This document shows, one piece after another, positions 51,975-60,289 of a stretch of DNA of 64,000 nucleotides. The DNA is from Oscillospiraceae bacterium. GTDB taxonomy: Bacteria; Bacillota; Clostridia; Oscillospirales; Oscillospiraceae. Location: assembly GCA_022792555.1 (NCBI GenBank), contig JAAWBF010000086.1, forward strand, positions 1 to 64,000, written 5' to 3'. The notes beneath the pieces were generated by a model. It was not told the DNA's origin, did not search any database, and worked only from the letters and a program-made list of their open reading frames with translations. The translations under genes were made by a program, and so were the position numbers. Within the stretch, counting starts at the first letter, position 1. Each line of letters begins with the position of its first letter.

Positions 51975-52102
51975 GCTAATTGATACGGAATCCCTCGATT
52001 GCGCATCAATCAACGCTCCCGCAGCCGGAAAATGGGCGCTGACCGGCGTCCCAACCGGCGAGGCGGCGTCAGCCGCCGGTTCTAAGAAACTGTTTCAATC
52101 GA
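51975..52102 (-). ncRNA. Putative guide RNA scaffold (omegaRNA/TldR gRNA) downstream of nuclease-dead TnpB
   Basis: Structured - strand sequence aaccggcggctgacgccgcctcgccggttgggacgccggtcagcgc...ccggctgcgggagcgttgattgatgcgcaatcga. Blocks ggt(t)gggac..ccgg and ggctgcgg..gc(g)tga resemble the IS605-type right end at ~54486-54690. Confidence 0.4.
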
Positions 52103-53281
52103 TCAAGCGCTTTCTCGCTGCGCCTGTGTCCTGAAATATTGGTGCAGGCCCTGGGCCTTGATATTTTTGGCGGCGTTGACCTCCCGATTGTGGGCTGTAC
52201 CGCACTTGGGACAGGTCCAGGCAGTTTCCCTGGCGCCCAGCTCCTCCCGGACCAGTCCACAGACCGAACAGGTCCGCGTGGTGGGGACATAGCGGTCCAC
52301 CACGAGGAACTGCTTCCCCTGCCGGGCCAGCTTGTATTGTAAGCATGTTCGGAATGCCCCAAATCCACCCTCCAACGTGTTCCCGCGCTTGACACGCTGG
52401 GACATCGCCTGAATGGAATCACCTCTCACACATATGGCGTCCCAGACGTTGGCTATCCGCCGGGATTCCTTATGAAGGAAGTCCTTTCGCTGATTGGCGA
52501 TGTGTTCATGGAGCAGACGGTATTTTTGAACCGCCTCTTGATAGTTCTTGGAACCGGGCTGCATCCGGGAGAGCTTTTGCTGGAGCTTGGTCAGCTTCTC
52601 CTGTGACTGCTTCAGCCAGCGGGGCGGATCGGCCATGGACCCATCGTCAGCCACATAAAAGTGCTGCATGGAGTATTTCAGACCGGCTGTCGTTTCTTCT
52701 GTTGGCACAACCGCTTGTGGCTTTTTGACCGCGCACTCGTACAGAATGGCACAGGTATATTTGCCGGTTCGAGTCTTTTCCACGGTGATGCGCTTGAGCT
52801 TCCACCAGGCTTGGGGGCGGCGGGAGAACTTCGCTTTCACAATCCCCGCCTTGGTCATGCGGATACCATCCTCTGTAATATAGATGGTGGGCCCAGATTC
52901 GAACTCATGATTGCACGCCGTAAACGAACTGTGGTCTGTTTTCTTTTTCTTAAATCTGGGATATCCAAAGGACTCCGGATTTTTGAAAAATACCCGGAAC
53001 GCCTGGGAGAGCTTATTGTGCTCCTGGATGAGGGCCTGATTGTCTACCTCCCTCAGAAATGGAGCGCCATTTTTATACTTGGCTGGGGTTGGAATGAAGT
53101 GCTTCCCCGTGGCGAGGTAAAAGTATTTCTGGTCTGAAAGCATTTGGTTCCAGATATACCGGCAGCAGCCGAAGGTCCTTTCAAACAGTTCTGTCTGAGC
53201 CTTATTCGGATAGAGCCGGACTTTGATGGTGTTATACTGGAGTATTTTGCCGTCTGCGACAGCAGCTTTCTTCCATGCCAT
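52103..53281 (-). CDS. TnpB-family protein with substituted RuvC catalytic residues (TldR candidate)
   Basis: 392 aa intact TnpB architecture with CSVC...CPKC zinc ribbon. RuvC motifs read AGLKYS, CVRGDSI and HNREVN. Confidence 0.9.
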   Translation of the reverse strand: MAWKKAAVADGKILQYNTIKVRLYPNKAQTELFERTFGCCRYIWNQMLSDQKYFYLATGKHFIPTPAKYKNGAPFLREVDNQALIQEHNKLSQAFRVFFKNPESFGYPRFKKKKTDHSSFTACNHEFESGPTIYITEDGIRMTKAGIVKAKFSRRPQAWWKLKRITVEKTRTGKYTCAILYECAVKKPQAVVPTEETTAGLKYSMQHFYVADDGSMADPPRWLKQSQEKLTKLQQKLSRMQPGSKNYQEAVQKYRLLHEHIANQRKDFLHKESRRIANVWDAICVRGDSIQAMSQRVKRGNTLEGGFGAFRTCLQYKLARQGKQFLVVDRYVPTTRTCSVCGLVREELGARETAWTCPKCGTAHNREVNAAKNIKAQGLHQYFRTQAQRESA

Positions 53282-53300
53282 GTCGTCCCGCTCCCCTCCG

Positions 53301-53330
53301 GGCCACGCAAAAGGTATGGGTTTTGCGTGG
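53301..53330. repeat. Inverted repeat IR-L of invertible segment
   Basis: GGCCACGCAAAAGGTATGGGTTTTGCGTGG; exact reverse complement of 53419-53448. Confidence 0.95.
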
Positions 53331-53418
53331 ACGGCTGAAAGGATAAATTTTTTTGAAATGGGGCTTAATTTTGCCTAATAAATGTCCGATACAAAGGGTG
53401 AACACAGTGGAAATAAGG
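53331..53418. other. Predicted 88-bp invertible DNA segment (inverton)
   Basis: Flanked by perfect 30-bp inverted repeats, 37 bp from the 3' end of a serine recombinase gene, contains a promoter. Confidence 0.8.
53366..53392 (+). promoter_or_regulatory. Sigma28/SigD-type promoter in current (OFF) orientation
   Basis: TAATTTTG-N11-TCCGATAC compared with consensus TAAAGTTT-N11-GCCGATAA. Confidence 0.65.
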
Positions 53419-53448
53419 CCACGCAAAACCCATACCTTTTGCGTGGCC
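53419..53448. repeat. Inverted repeat IR-R of invertible segment
   Basis: CCACGCAAAACCCATACCTTTTGCGTGGCC. Confidence 0.95.
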
Positions 53449-53485
53449 CTATTGCTGCATTTTATATTTCTGTCTTTTGTGGCGT

Positions 53486-54121
53486 TTAAGTCTTCAAACC
53501 GCCTTTCGGCACCGTTTCAAGACTTGCGCAATATTCCCGTGCCCTGCGCAGGAACGTATCGCGGGACATATTCAGTTTCTCAGCTGCGGTGCTGGCGGAA
53601 ATACCGCCCTCTCGCCACAGTTGAGCCATATTCCGAAACCCGGACGGCGGCGTCAAACGCTCCCGCCCAAACCGCACGCCCCTGGCCTTCGCCGCTGCGA
53701 TTCCCTCTGCCTGCCGCTGGCGGATGTTTTCCCGCTCCGTCTGGGCCACATAGCTGAGGAGCTGGAGCACAATGTCGGCAATCAGCGTTCCGATTAGGTC
53801 GCGTCCCTGCCGGGTGTCCAGCAGAGGCATATCCAGAACCACAATGGATGCTTTGCGTTCCTTGGTGATGTAAGCCCACTGCTCCAAAATTTCCTCGTAA
53901 TTGCGCCCCAACCGGTCAATGCTTTTCACCACCAGCACATCCTCCATCCCCAGCCCTTTTACCAAACGCTGATAGAGAGGACGGTTGAAATTCTTCCCGG
54001 AGAGCTTTTCTGTAACGATATTTTCTTCCAATACCCCAAACTCCCGCATCGCAGCCAGCTGCCGCGCTTCGTTCTGCTCCCGGGTGGACACCCGTATGTA
54101 GCCGTAAGTATTGCCATCCAT
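53486..54121 (-). CDS. Hin/Gin-like serine recombinase (DNA invertase)
   Basis: YGYIRVSTREQNEARQ (catalytic Ser), VVKSIDRLGRNYEEILEQW, AQTERENIRQRQAEGIAAAKARGVRFGR, C-terminal HTH; 211 aa; AAGGAGG RBS. Confidence 0.93.
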   Translation of the reverse strand: MDGNTYGYIRVSTREQNEARQLAAMREFGVLEENIVTEKLSGKNFNRPLYQRLVKGLGMEDVLVVKSIDRLGRNYEEILEQWAYITKERKASIVVLDMPLLDTRQGRDLIGTLIADIVLQLLSYVAQTERENIRQRQAEGIAAAKARGVRFGRERLTPPSGFRNMAQLWREGGISASTAAEKLNMSRDTFLRRAREYCASLETVPKGGLKT

Positions 54122-54261
54122 GGCTTCGGCCTCCTTCTACAAAATGGTATCCTTCCATTTTACAGAGAAACCGGCCTATAGAGCAATTAATCGCGCAGAT
54201 GCTTTTTTATCGGAAACGATCTGGTTGGGAATACCAAATCTGCTGCCATGCTCTGCTAAAA

Positions 54262-54303
54262 AAACGCCGCCGCCTGTGTATACAAGACAGGTGGTGGCGT
54301 TTT
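54262..54303. terminator. Hairpin aaaacgccgccgcctgt/acaggtggtggcgtttt
   Basis: ~17-bp stem with A/T flanks, upstream of the invertase gene. Confidence 0.65.
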
Positions 54304-54485
54304 GTCATTACCTAAAAAACCGCCCTCCAAGCGGGGGCGGCGGGAAGAAGGAAGTCAAAGCAGGTCTCCAAGGATGTCTTCCAAACCGATGTTTAAGTCG
54401 GGAAAAAGATGACACGGAAACTCCAGCACTAGGAGGGACTTTTCCTCTTCGTTCATCTCTGCGATTTCACTGTCAGAATGATAGA

Positions 54486-54690
54486 ATTGACACTCCCCAC
54501 GGCTAAAGCCGGGGGATTCTCAGTTCAGCGACCGCAGCCTACACCAGCGAGGTCTTATATGGTCTCCACGAGCGTTCGGTTCCGGTGTGTCCCACCGTAC
54601 CATATGTACCGGCTACGCCAGCTTCATAAGCTCGGCGTGGCGGGCCATGCGTAACTGGACAGCAAAACTCGTCTATGATGTCACAAGGGA
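54486..54690 (-). mobile_element. IS200/IS605-type right end / omegaRNA remnant without tnpB
   Basis: - strand ...ggtgggacacaccggaaccgaacgc...ggctgcggtcgctgaactgagaatcccccggctttagccgtggggagtgtcaa. Confidence 0.65.
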
Positions 54691-54763
54691 AAAGAGAGTG
54701 AGCTGCTGTTTAATTTTGGACTTCCATTTGTTTATTTCGTATGTTATAATAGGCTCTTAAATT

Positions 54764-55345
54764 GTGAAAACATACGGGGTGGGCAAAATGGAATCCATAC
54801 ATTTGAGAATTGGCGAGAAGCTGAAAAGGCTCCGCGTGGCCCGCACGCTTTCCCTTGATGATGCTGCAGCGCTGACCGGCGTAAGCAAGCCCATGTTAGG
54901 ACAGATTGAGCGCGGCCAGTCCATCCCGACAGTGACCACCCTGTGGAAGATCGCTACAGGATTTAAAACGCCCCTTTCCTCTTTCCTGGATGAACCACAG
55001 ATGGAATACTATGTTGCCCGTCCAGATGAGGCAGCCGTGATTTTGGGGGATGGCGGCAAAATGAGGGCATACCCTCTGTTTCCCTATGAGCCCGTGCGGA
55101 GCGTGGAAACCTTCTACATTGAGTTTGACCCGGACTGCCGCCATTCCTCGGACAAGCACAATGATGGTGTGGAGGAGCACCTTTTTGTCCTCCAGGGAAC
55201 ACTGCGGCTTGTGCTGGGGGACAGGCAGGTAGAGGTCGGCGAGAAGCAGGCCATTCGCTTTCGGGCAGACATTCCCCATGCCTATCAGAATGTGACGGGG
55301 GACAAATGCAAAGTCTACAATACCATATTTTATCCCCGGCATTGA
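54764..55345 (+). CDS. XRE-family regulator with C-terminal cupin domain
   Basis: GEKLKRLRVARTLSLDDAAALTGVSKPMLGQIERGQSIPTVTTLWKIATG; HNDGVEEHLFVLQGTLRLVLGDRQVEV. GTG 54764 or ATG 54788 start. Confidence 0.92.
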   Translation: MKTYGVGKMESIHLRIGEKLKRLRVARTLSLDDAAALTGVSKPMLGQIERGQSIPTVTTLWKIATGFKTPLSSFLDEPQMEYYVARPDEAAVILGDGGKMRAYPLFPYEPVRSVETFYIEFDPDCRHSSDKHNDGVEEHLFVLQGTLRLVLGDRQVEVGEKQAIRFRADIPHAYQNVTGDKCKVYNTIFYPRH

Positions 55346-55360
55346 AGGAGGACATTGATT

Positions 55361-56239
55361 TTGTACGAACTGATCCAAGTTTCAGAACAGAGCTATTACA
55401 TCCAAAGCCCGGCAAAAATTGGGTTAGTGCGGCTGGAGGGGCAGGACGTCTGCCTGATTGACAGCGGCAATGACAAGGATGCTGGACGCAAAGTCCGTCA
55501 GCTTTTGGACGCCAACGGCTGGCGGCTCACCGCTATTTACAACACCCACTCCAACGCCGATCATATTGGCGGCAACAAGTATTTGCAGGGGCAGACCGGA
55601 TGCAAAATCTACGCACCGGGGATCGACTGCGCCTTTACCCGTTATCCCGTCCTGGAACCGTCCTTTTTGTACGGCGGCTGCCCGTGCAAAGAGCTGCGGC
55701 ACAAATTTCTCATGGCCCAGGAGAGCGACGCCCAGGAATTGACAAAGGAATGTCTTCCAAAGGGGTTCTCTATCATCCCCCTGCCGGGACACTTCTTTGA
55801 TATGGTGGGCTTTCGGACGCCTGATGATGTGGTCTATCTGGCGGATTGCCTGTCCAGCCAGGAGACGCTGGATAAATATCAGATCGGCTTTCTCTACGAT
55901 GTGGCCGCTTATCTGAACACGCTGGAGATGGTGAAGTCTCTGCAAGCGAGACGATTCATCCCCGCCCATGCGGAGGCGGCAGAGGACGTGACCGGCCTCG
56001 CACAGTATAACATTGACAAGGTGCTGGAAATTGCGGATAAGATCACTGGCATCTGTCAGGAGCCGCTTTGCTTTGAGACGATTCTGCAAAGGCTGTTCAC
56101 AGACTACGGACTGACCATGAATTTTGAGCAATATGTCCTGGTGGGCAGCACGGTCCGCTCTTATCTGGCGTGGCTGAAGGACACAAACAGAGTGGACGCT
56201 CTGTTTGAACACAATATGCTGCTCTGGCAGCGAACATAG
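55361..56239 (+). CDS. MBL-fold metallo-hydrolase
   Basis: NTHSNADHIGGNKYL, PLPGHFFDMVGF, IPAHAEAAED; TTG start with AAGGAGG RBS. Confidence 0.9.
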   Translation: MYELIQVSEQSYYIQSPAKIGLVRLEGQDVCLIDSGNDKDAGRKVRQLLDANGWRLTAIYNTHSNADHIGGNKYLQGQTGCKIYAPGIDCAFTRYPVLEPSFLYGGCPCKELRHKFLMAQESDAQELTKECLPKGFSIIPLPGHFFDMVGFRTPDDVVYLADCLSSQETLDKYQIGFLYDVAAYLNTLEMVKSLQARRFIPAHAEAAEDVTGLAQYNIDKVLEIADKITGICQEPLCFETILQRLFTDYGLTMNFEQYVLVGSTVRSYLAWLKDTNRVDALFEHNMLLWQRT

Positions 56240-56248
56240 GGAGGACAC

Positions 56249-56287
56249 TATGAATCATCGAGAAAAAATCATCAGCTTGTGGTTCTA
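56249..56287 (+). pseudogene. Truncated 5' fragment, possibly NTF2-like protein
   Basis: RBS gggagg + MNHREKIISLWF* ending just before MITE-like copy C. Confidence 0.35.
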
Positions 56288-56308
56288 AAATCAAACAGGA
56301 TAAAGTTC

Positions 56309-56398
56309 AGAGCAGTTCTCAAAATTGCTGATGTTGTCTCCACCCCTCCGGGGGCGGAGACAAGGAAAAGCTCTATTGTTATTCCTGAGAACGGTTAT
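56309..56398. repeat. MITE-like repeat, copy C
   Basis: agagcagttctcaaaattgctgatgttgtctccacccc...ggagacaaggaaaagctctattgttattcctgagaacggttat. Confidence 0.65.
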
Positions 56399-56411
56399 AG
56401 GAGGATTTATT

Positions 56412-56891
56412 GTGTCTATTGAAAAAGTTAGAGCATACTTCAACCAATACGGTATTGCAGACAGGATACAGGAATTTGAAGTGTCCAGCGCCACAGTAGA
56501 GCTGGCGGCCCAGGCGTTGAACTGTGCGTCCTGCCGGATCGCAAAGACGCTCTCATTCATGGTGAACGGCCGCGCCATTCTGATTGTCACGGCTGGCGAC
56601 GCTAAAATTGACAACCCCAAATATAAAGCCCAATTCGGGACAAAGGCGAAAATGCTTACCCCCGATGAAGCGGACAGGCTAACCGGCCACGCAGTGGGCG
56701 GCGTATGCCCGTTTGCAGTGAACGAGGGGGTGACAGTCTACCTGGACAATTCTCTAAAGCGGTTTGAAACGGTTTTTCCCGCCTGCGGCAGCAGCAATAG
56801 CGCCATTGAGCTGACCATTGCGGAACTAGAGAACTATTCCGGCTTTATCTCCTGGGTGGACGTGTGCAAAGGGTGGGGCATATCTCTATAA
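56412..56891 (+). CDS. YbaK/EbsC-family aminoacyl-tRNA deacylase
   Basis: CASCRIAKTLSFMVNGRAILIVTAGDAKIDNPKYK...GGVCPFAVNEGVTVYLD. GTG start. Confidence 0.92.
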   Translation: MSIEKVRAYFNQYGIADRIQEFEVSSATVELAAQALNCASCRIAKTLSFMVNGRAILIVTAGDAKIDNPKYKAQFGTKAKMLTPDEADRLTGHAVGGVCPFAVNEGVTVYLDNSLKRFETVFPACGSSNSAIELTIAELENYSGFISWVDVCKGWGISL

Positions 56892-56982
56892 CCTGTTCAC
56901 TATATAACACTGTGCTCTAAAATAGAAATTTCATCAAAAAATTGCGGAGATTTGCTATCACTGCAAATCTCCGCAATTTCTT

Positions 56983-58326
56983 TTAGCGCTTGTTAGACTT
57001 ACGCCAAATGTGCATTTTATCGGCAGCGGCGATGAGCTCGTCGCGGAAGTCCGGATGGGCAACAGAGATAATTTTCTCTGCTTTCTGCCAAGTAGCCAAG
57101 CCCTTGAGATTGACCATGCCGTACTCTGTCACCAGGTAGTGAACATTGGCTCTTGTATCTGTGACGATGGAGCCGTCGCTGAGGGTGGGACGGATCCGGG
57201 ACTGGAGCTTGCCGTCCTTGCCCTTGAGGGTGGAGGAGCAGCAGATGAAGCTCTTGCCGCCCTTGGACAGGTAGGCGCCCATGACGAAATCCAACTGTCC
57301 GCCAGCGCCGGAAATCTGACGGGTTCCAGCAGACTCGGCGTTTATCTGGCCAAACAGGTCCAGATCCACGATATTGTTAATGGAGATGAAGTTGTCCAGC
57401 TGGGCGATAACCCGCACATCGTTGGTATACTCTACGGGGGCAGCCATGCACTCAGGATTGTCGTTTAAGTAGTCATACAGCTTTTGGGTACCGGCGGCAA
57501 AGGCGTAAGCCTGCCGGCCTGGGTCGATAGATTTCTTAGCGCCGGTAATCCGGCCAGCCATGGCCATGTCGACAAAGGCGTCGACGTACATCTCGGTATG
57601 AACACCCAGATCCTTGAGATCGGATGCGGCAATCATGGCGCCTACGGCGTTAGGCATTCCGCCGATGCCCAGCTGGAGACAGGCGCCGTTGGGAATTTCG
57701 GGGACGATCAGGTTTGCGACTGCTTTATCCACTTCAGAAGGCTCACCGCCGGCGCCCAGCTCCCACATGGGAGGGTTCTCGCCCTCGACGATACCGGTGA
57801 TTTGAGAGATATGTATTTTCTCGTTAAAGCCGCCCAAGCAGCGCGGCATATTTTGGTTGACCTCCACAAAGATCAGTTCGGCAGCATCACATACGTCTTT
57901 CATATGAGAGGCGTTGGGACCAAAGCTGAAAAAGCCAAAGGGATCCATTGGAGATACCTGGAAGAAGGCAACTTTAAAGGACTTGATCACATCCCGGTAG
58001 AAACCGTTGAGCTCAGAATAGCGCATCGGGCAGTAGAAGGTGCTGCCATCAGCAATCATCTTGCGCTCTACACCGGACATATGCCAGGAGTTCCAGGTAA
58101 AGTGTTCGGTCACATTGGGAACTGACATAACGGCGGGCTTCTCAAAAAGAATGCCGCCGTGGATGTTGACATCGGTCAGCTCCTGATACCGGGCGGCCAG
58201 CGCTTTGTCAATGGCGCGGGGTGTAGCAGTACACCAGCCGTAGTCAATCCAGTCCCCAGACTGTACGGTCTTGGCTGCCGCTTCGGCAGTCGTCAGCTTC
58301 TTTTGATATTCAGCTTGATAGTCCAT
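56983..58326 (-). CDS. Acetyl-CoA hydrolase/transferase family (butyryl- or 4-hydroxybutyrate-CoA:acetate CoA-transferase-like)
   Basis: [64 protein letters not shown]. Start MDYQ with AAGGAG RBS. Confidence 0.9.
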   Translation of the reverse strand: MDYQAEYQKKLTTAEAAAKTVQSGDWIDYGWCTATPRAIDKALAARYQELTDVNIHGGILFEKPAVMSVPNVTEHFTWNSWHMSGVERKMIADGSTFYCPMRYSELNGFYRDVIKSFKVAFFQVSPMDPFGFFSFGPNASHMKDVCDAAELIFVEVNQNMPRCLGGFNEKIHISQITGIVEGENPPMWELGAGGEPSEVDKAVANLIVPEIPNGACLQLGIGGMPNAVGAMIAASDLKDLGVHTEMYVDAFVDMAMAGRITGAKKSIDPGRQAYAFAAGTQKLYDYLNDNPECMAAPVEYTNDVRVIAQLDNFISINNIVDLDLFGQINAESAGTRQISGAGGQLDFVMGAYLSKGGKSFICCSSTLKGKDGKLQSRIRPTLSDGSIVTDTRANVHYLVTEYGMVNLKGLATWQKAEKIISVAHPDFRDELIAAADKMHIWRKSNKR

Positions 58327-58491
58327 GGTATACACTCCTTCGCATAAAAATCACACGCACCGGGGGCCGATCTCTCCCCCTCTGTTTCCTCTTCCATGAT
58401 AATCGTCTCTACCTGGTTATGTCAAGTAAAAGCGGGACAAAAATTGTAATATTCACTAAAACGAGCAGTTTTATACTCGATAGTATAGAAA

Positions 58492-58950
58492 TTAGTGCTG
58501 TTCGGAGGAGACGCGCCGGACTGCCTTTGCAATCAGAGCCTGTCCCTCCGGCGACTTGAGGGTTTCCAAAACCACTTCTCGCAGGGCTGTCTGAACCTGC
58601 TTGTTGTTCAACAGGGCATTCCACATGGCGCCAGAAGCATCACTGGAATCCTCGTGGGCTCGCTTGGCGTTCGGTACAGGATTGGGTATAGGCGTTTCTT
58701 TCTCCTCTGGATAGGAGGTGTTCATCCAGTCCTCCTGGCGGGTGCGGTCGCTGCTCTCCCCCCGCAAATAGAAGAGAGAGACGCCAAAATAGCCTGCGAT
58801 CTTTTCCTGCTGTTCTTTTGTTGGGGTCTGTCGGCCGGTCTCAAACTTCTCAACAGCCCCTTTGGACAGCCCCAATGCTGCGGACAGCGCAGGCCGGCTC
58901 AGTCCCCGTTCGTTCCGCAGTACTTCAATTCGCTGTGCGATAGTTGTCAT
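58492..58950 (-). CDS. XRE-family transcriptional regulator
   Basis: IAQRIEVLRNERGLSRPALSAALGLSKGAVEKFETGRQTPTKEQQEKIAGYFGVS. Confidence 0.9.
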   Translation of the reverse strand: MTTIAQRIEVLRNERGLSRPALSAALGLSKGAVEKFETGRQTPTKEQQEKIAGYFGVSLFYLRGESSDRTRQEDWMNTSYPEEKETPIPNPVPNAKRAHEDSSDASGAMWNALLNNKQVQTALREVVLETLKSPEGQALIAKAVRRVSSEQH

Positions 58951-59025
58951 ATGTTGCTCCCCTCCTTAGAAAATGGAAACAGTTCCCTTCTCCAACCGGA
59001 GAGGGGAACTGAGTTTGCAGAGGCC

Positions 59026-59382
59026 CTAAGCCAGCTTGGCCTTGGCCATATCGGTAAGGGCGGTAAAGGCGGTTTTGTCGTTGACTGCCAGCTCGGCCAG
59101 CATTTTACGATTGATCTCCACACCAGACTTTTTCAGGCCATTCATGAACGTGGAGTAGTTCATACCGTTGAGCTTGCAGGCGGCGCTGATCCGGGTGATC
59201 CACAGGGAGCGGAAATCACGCTTTTTCAGGCGGCGGCCAGTATAGGCGTAGGTCAGCGATTTCATGACCTGCTCGTTCGCCATCTTAAAATGCTTCGACT
59301 TGGCGCCCCAATAGCCCTTTGCCAGCTTGAGGACTTTATTTCTTCTCTTGCGCGTCATCATTGCGCCTTTTACTCTAGCCAT
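59026..59382 (-). CDS. rplT: 50S ribosomal protein L20
   Basis: [43 protein letters not shown]. Confidence 0.97.
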   Translation of the reverse strand: MARVKGAMMTRKRRNKVLKLAKGYWGAKSKHFKMANEQVMKSLTYAYTGRRLKKRDFRSLWITRISAACKLNGMNYSTFMNGLKKSGVEINRKMLAELAVNDKTAFTALTDMAKAKLA

Positions 59383-59456
59383 GGATTGGAAACCTCCTAT
59401 TTGTCAGTAAAGTGCATACCTGCCGCCCAGCAAGGTGATGCGGCTGGTGCAGAAGC

Positions 59457-59660
59457 TTATTTATAGGGAATCATGCGCTTGATGGCGGGGGCGTTGGTCT
59501 TATCCGCATAGGCACCGGCGCGCAGGCCGCGCTTACGCTTGGTATCCTTGCCATGGCCATTGAGGAGGTGTGACTTAAAGGCATGCGCTCTCTTCACCTT
59601 GCCGTTTTTGGTGAGATTAAATCTCTTCTTTGCGCCGCTGTGGGTTTTCAATTTAGGCAT
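59457..59660 (-). CDS. rpmI: 50S ribosomal protein L35
   Basis: [33 protein letters not shown]. Confidence 0.97.
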   Translation of the reverse strand: MPKLKTHSGAKKRFNLTKNGKVKRAHAFKSHLLNGHGKDTKRKRGLRAGAYADKTNAPAIKRMIPYK

Positions 59661-59723
59661 AGTTGTGAACTCCTTTACGATTAACTCTGCGGACCCGCCG
59701 GACCGCGCGTAGAACTTCCATTC

Positions 59724-60254
59724 TCACTTTTTTGCTTCCTTGGCGATCTTAGGGGAGAGGAAGATGGACATATGCCGTCCGTCCAGCTTGGGGTCCTTAT
59801 CCAACGTGGCCACTTCGCTACATTCCTCGGCAAACTTGAGCAGAAGGCCGCGTCCAATATCGGTGTGGGCCATCTCACGTCCGCGGAAGCGGACGGTTAC
59901 CTTTACCCGGTTCCCCTCGGAGAGGAACTTCTGCGCATTACGGAGCTTGACGTTGAAGTCGTTTACGTCGATACCAGGCGACATGCGTACTTCCTTAATT
60001 TCGACGACGTGCTGGTTTTTCTTGGCCTCCTTCTCCCGCTTGGTCTGCTCAAACTTGAACTTACCATAGTCCATGAGCTTACAGACAGGGGGAGTGGCAG
60101 TAGGCGAAATCTTGACGAGATCCAAATCCAGCGCTACAGCCTTTTCCAAAGCCTCCCTGGCGGACATGATGCCAAGCTGTTCGCCGCTGGCAGAAACCAG
60201 ACGGACCTCTCTGTCACGGATTTCCTCGTTGATCTGATGACCCTTGCTACTGAT
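59724..60254 (-). CDS. infC: Translation initiation factor IF-3 (probable ATC start)
   Basis: SSKGHQINEEIRDREVRLVSASGEQLGIMSAREALEKA. GGAGGT RBS is 8 nt before ATC; no ATG/GTG/TTG fits. Confidence 0.93.
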   Translation of the reverse strand: MSSKGHQINEEIRDREVRLVSASGEQLGIMSAREALEKAVALDLDLVKISPTATPPVCKLMDYGKFKFEQTKREKEAKKNQHVVEIKEVRMSPGIDVNDFNVKLRNAQKFLSEGNRVKVTVRFRGREMAHTDIGRGLLLKFAEECSEVATLDKDPKLDGRHMSIFLSPKIAKEAKK

Positions 60255-60289
60255 ACAAAAGCACCTCCAATTCACATAACACAAACACA

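Noticed and set aside
52103-53281. Active IS605 transposon with TnpB nuclease
   Set aside because: No tnpA, no canonical right-end hairpin downstream, and all three RuvC catalytic residues are substituted.
53301-53448. The two 30-bp repeats as ordinary terminators
   Set aside because: No T-tract follows either one, and they are exact inverted copies of each other flanking a promoter beside an invertase.
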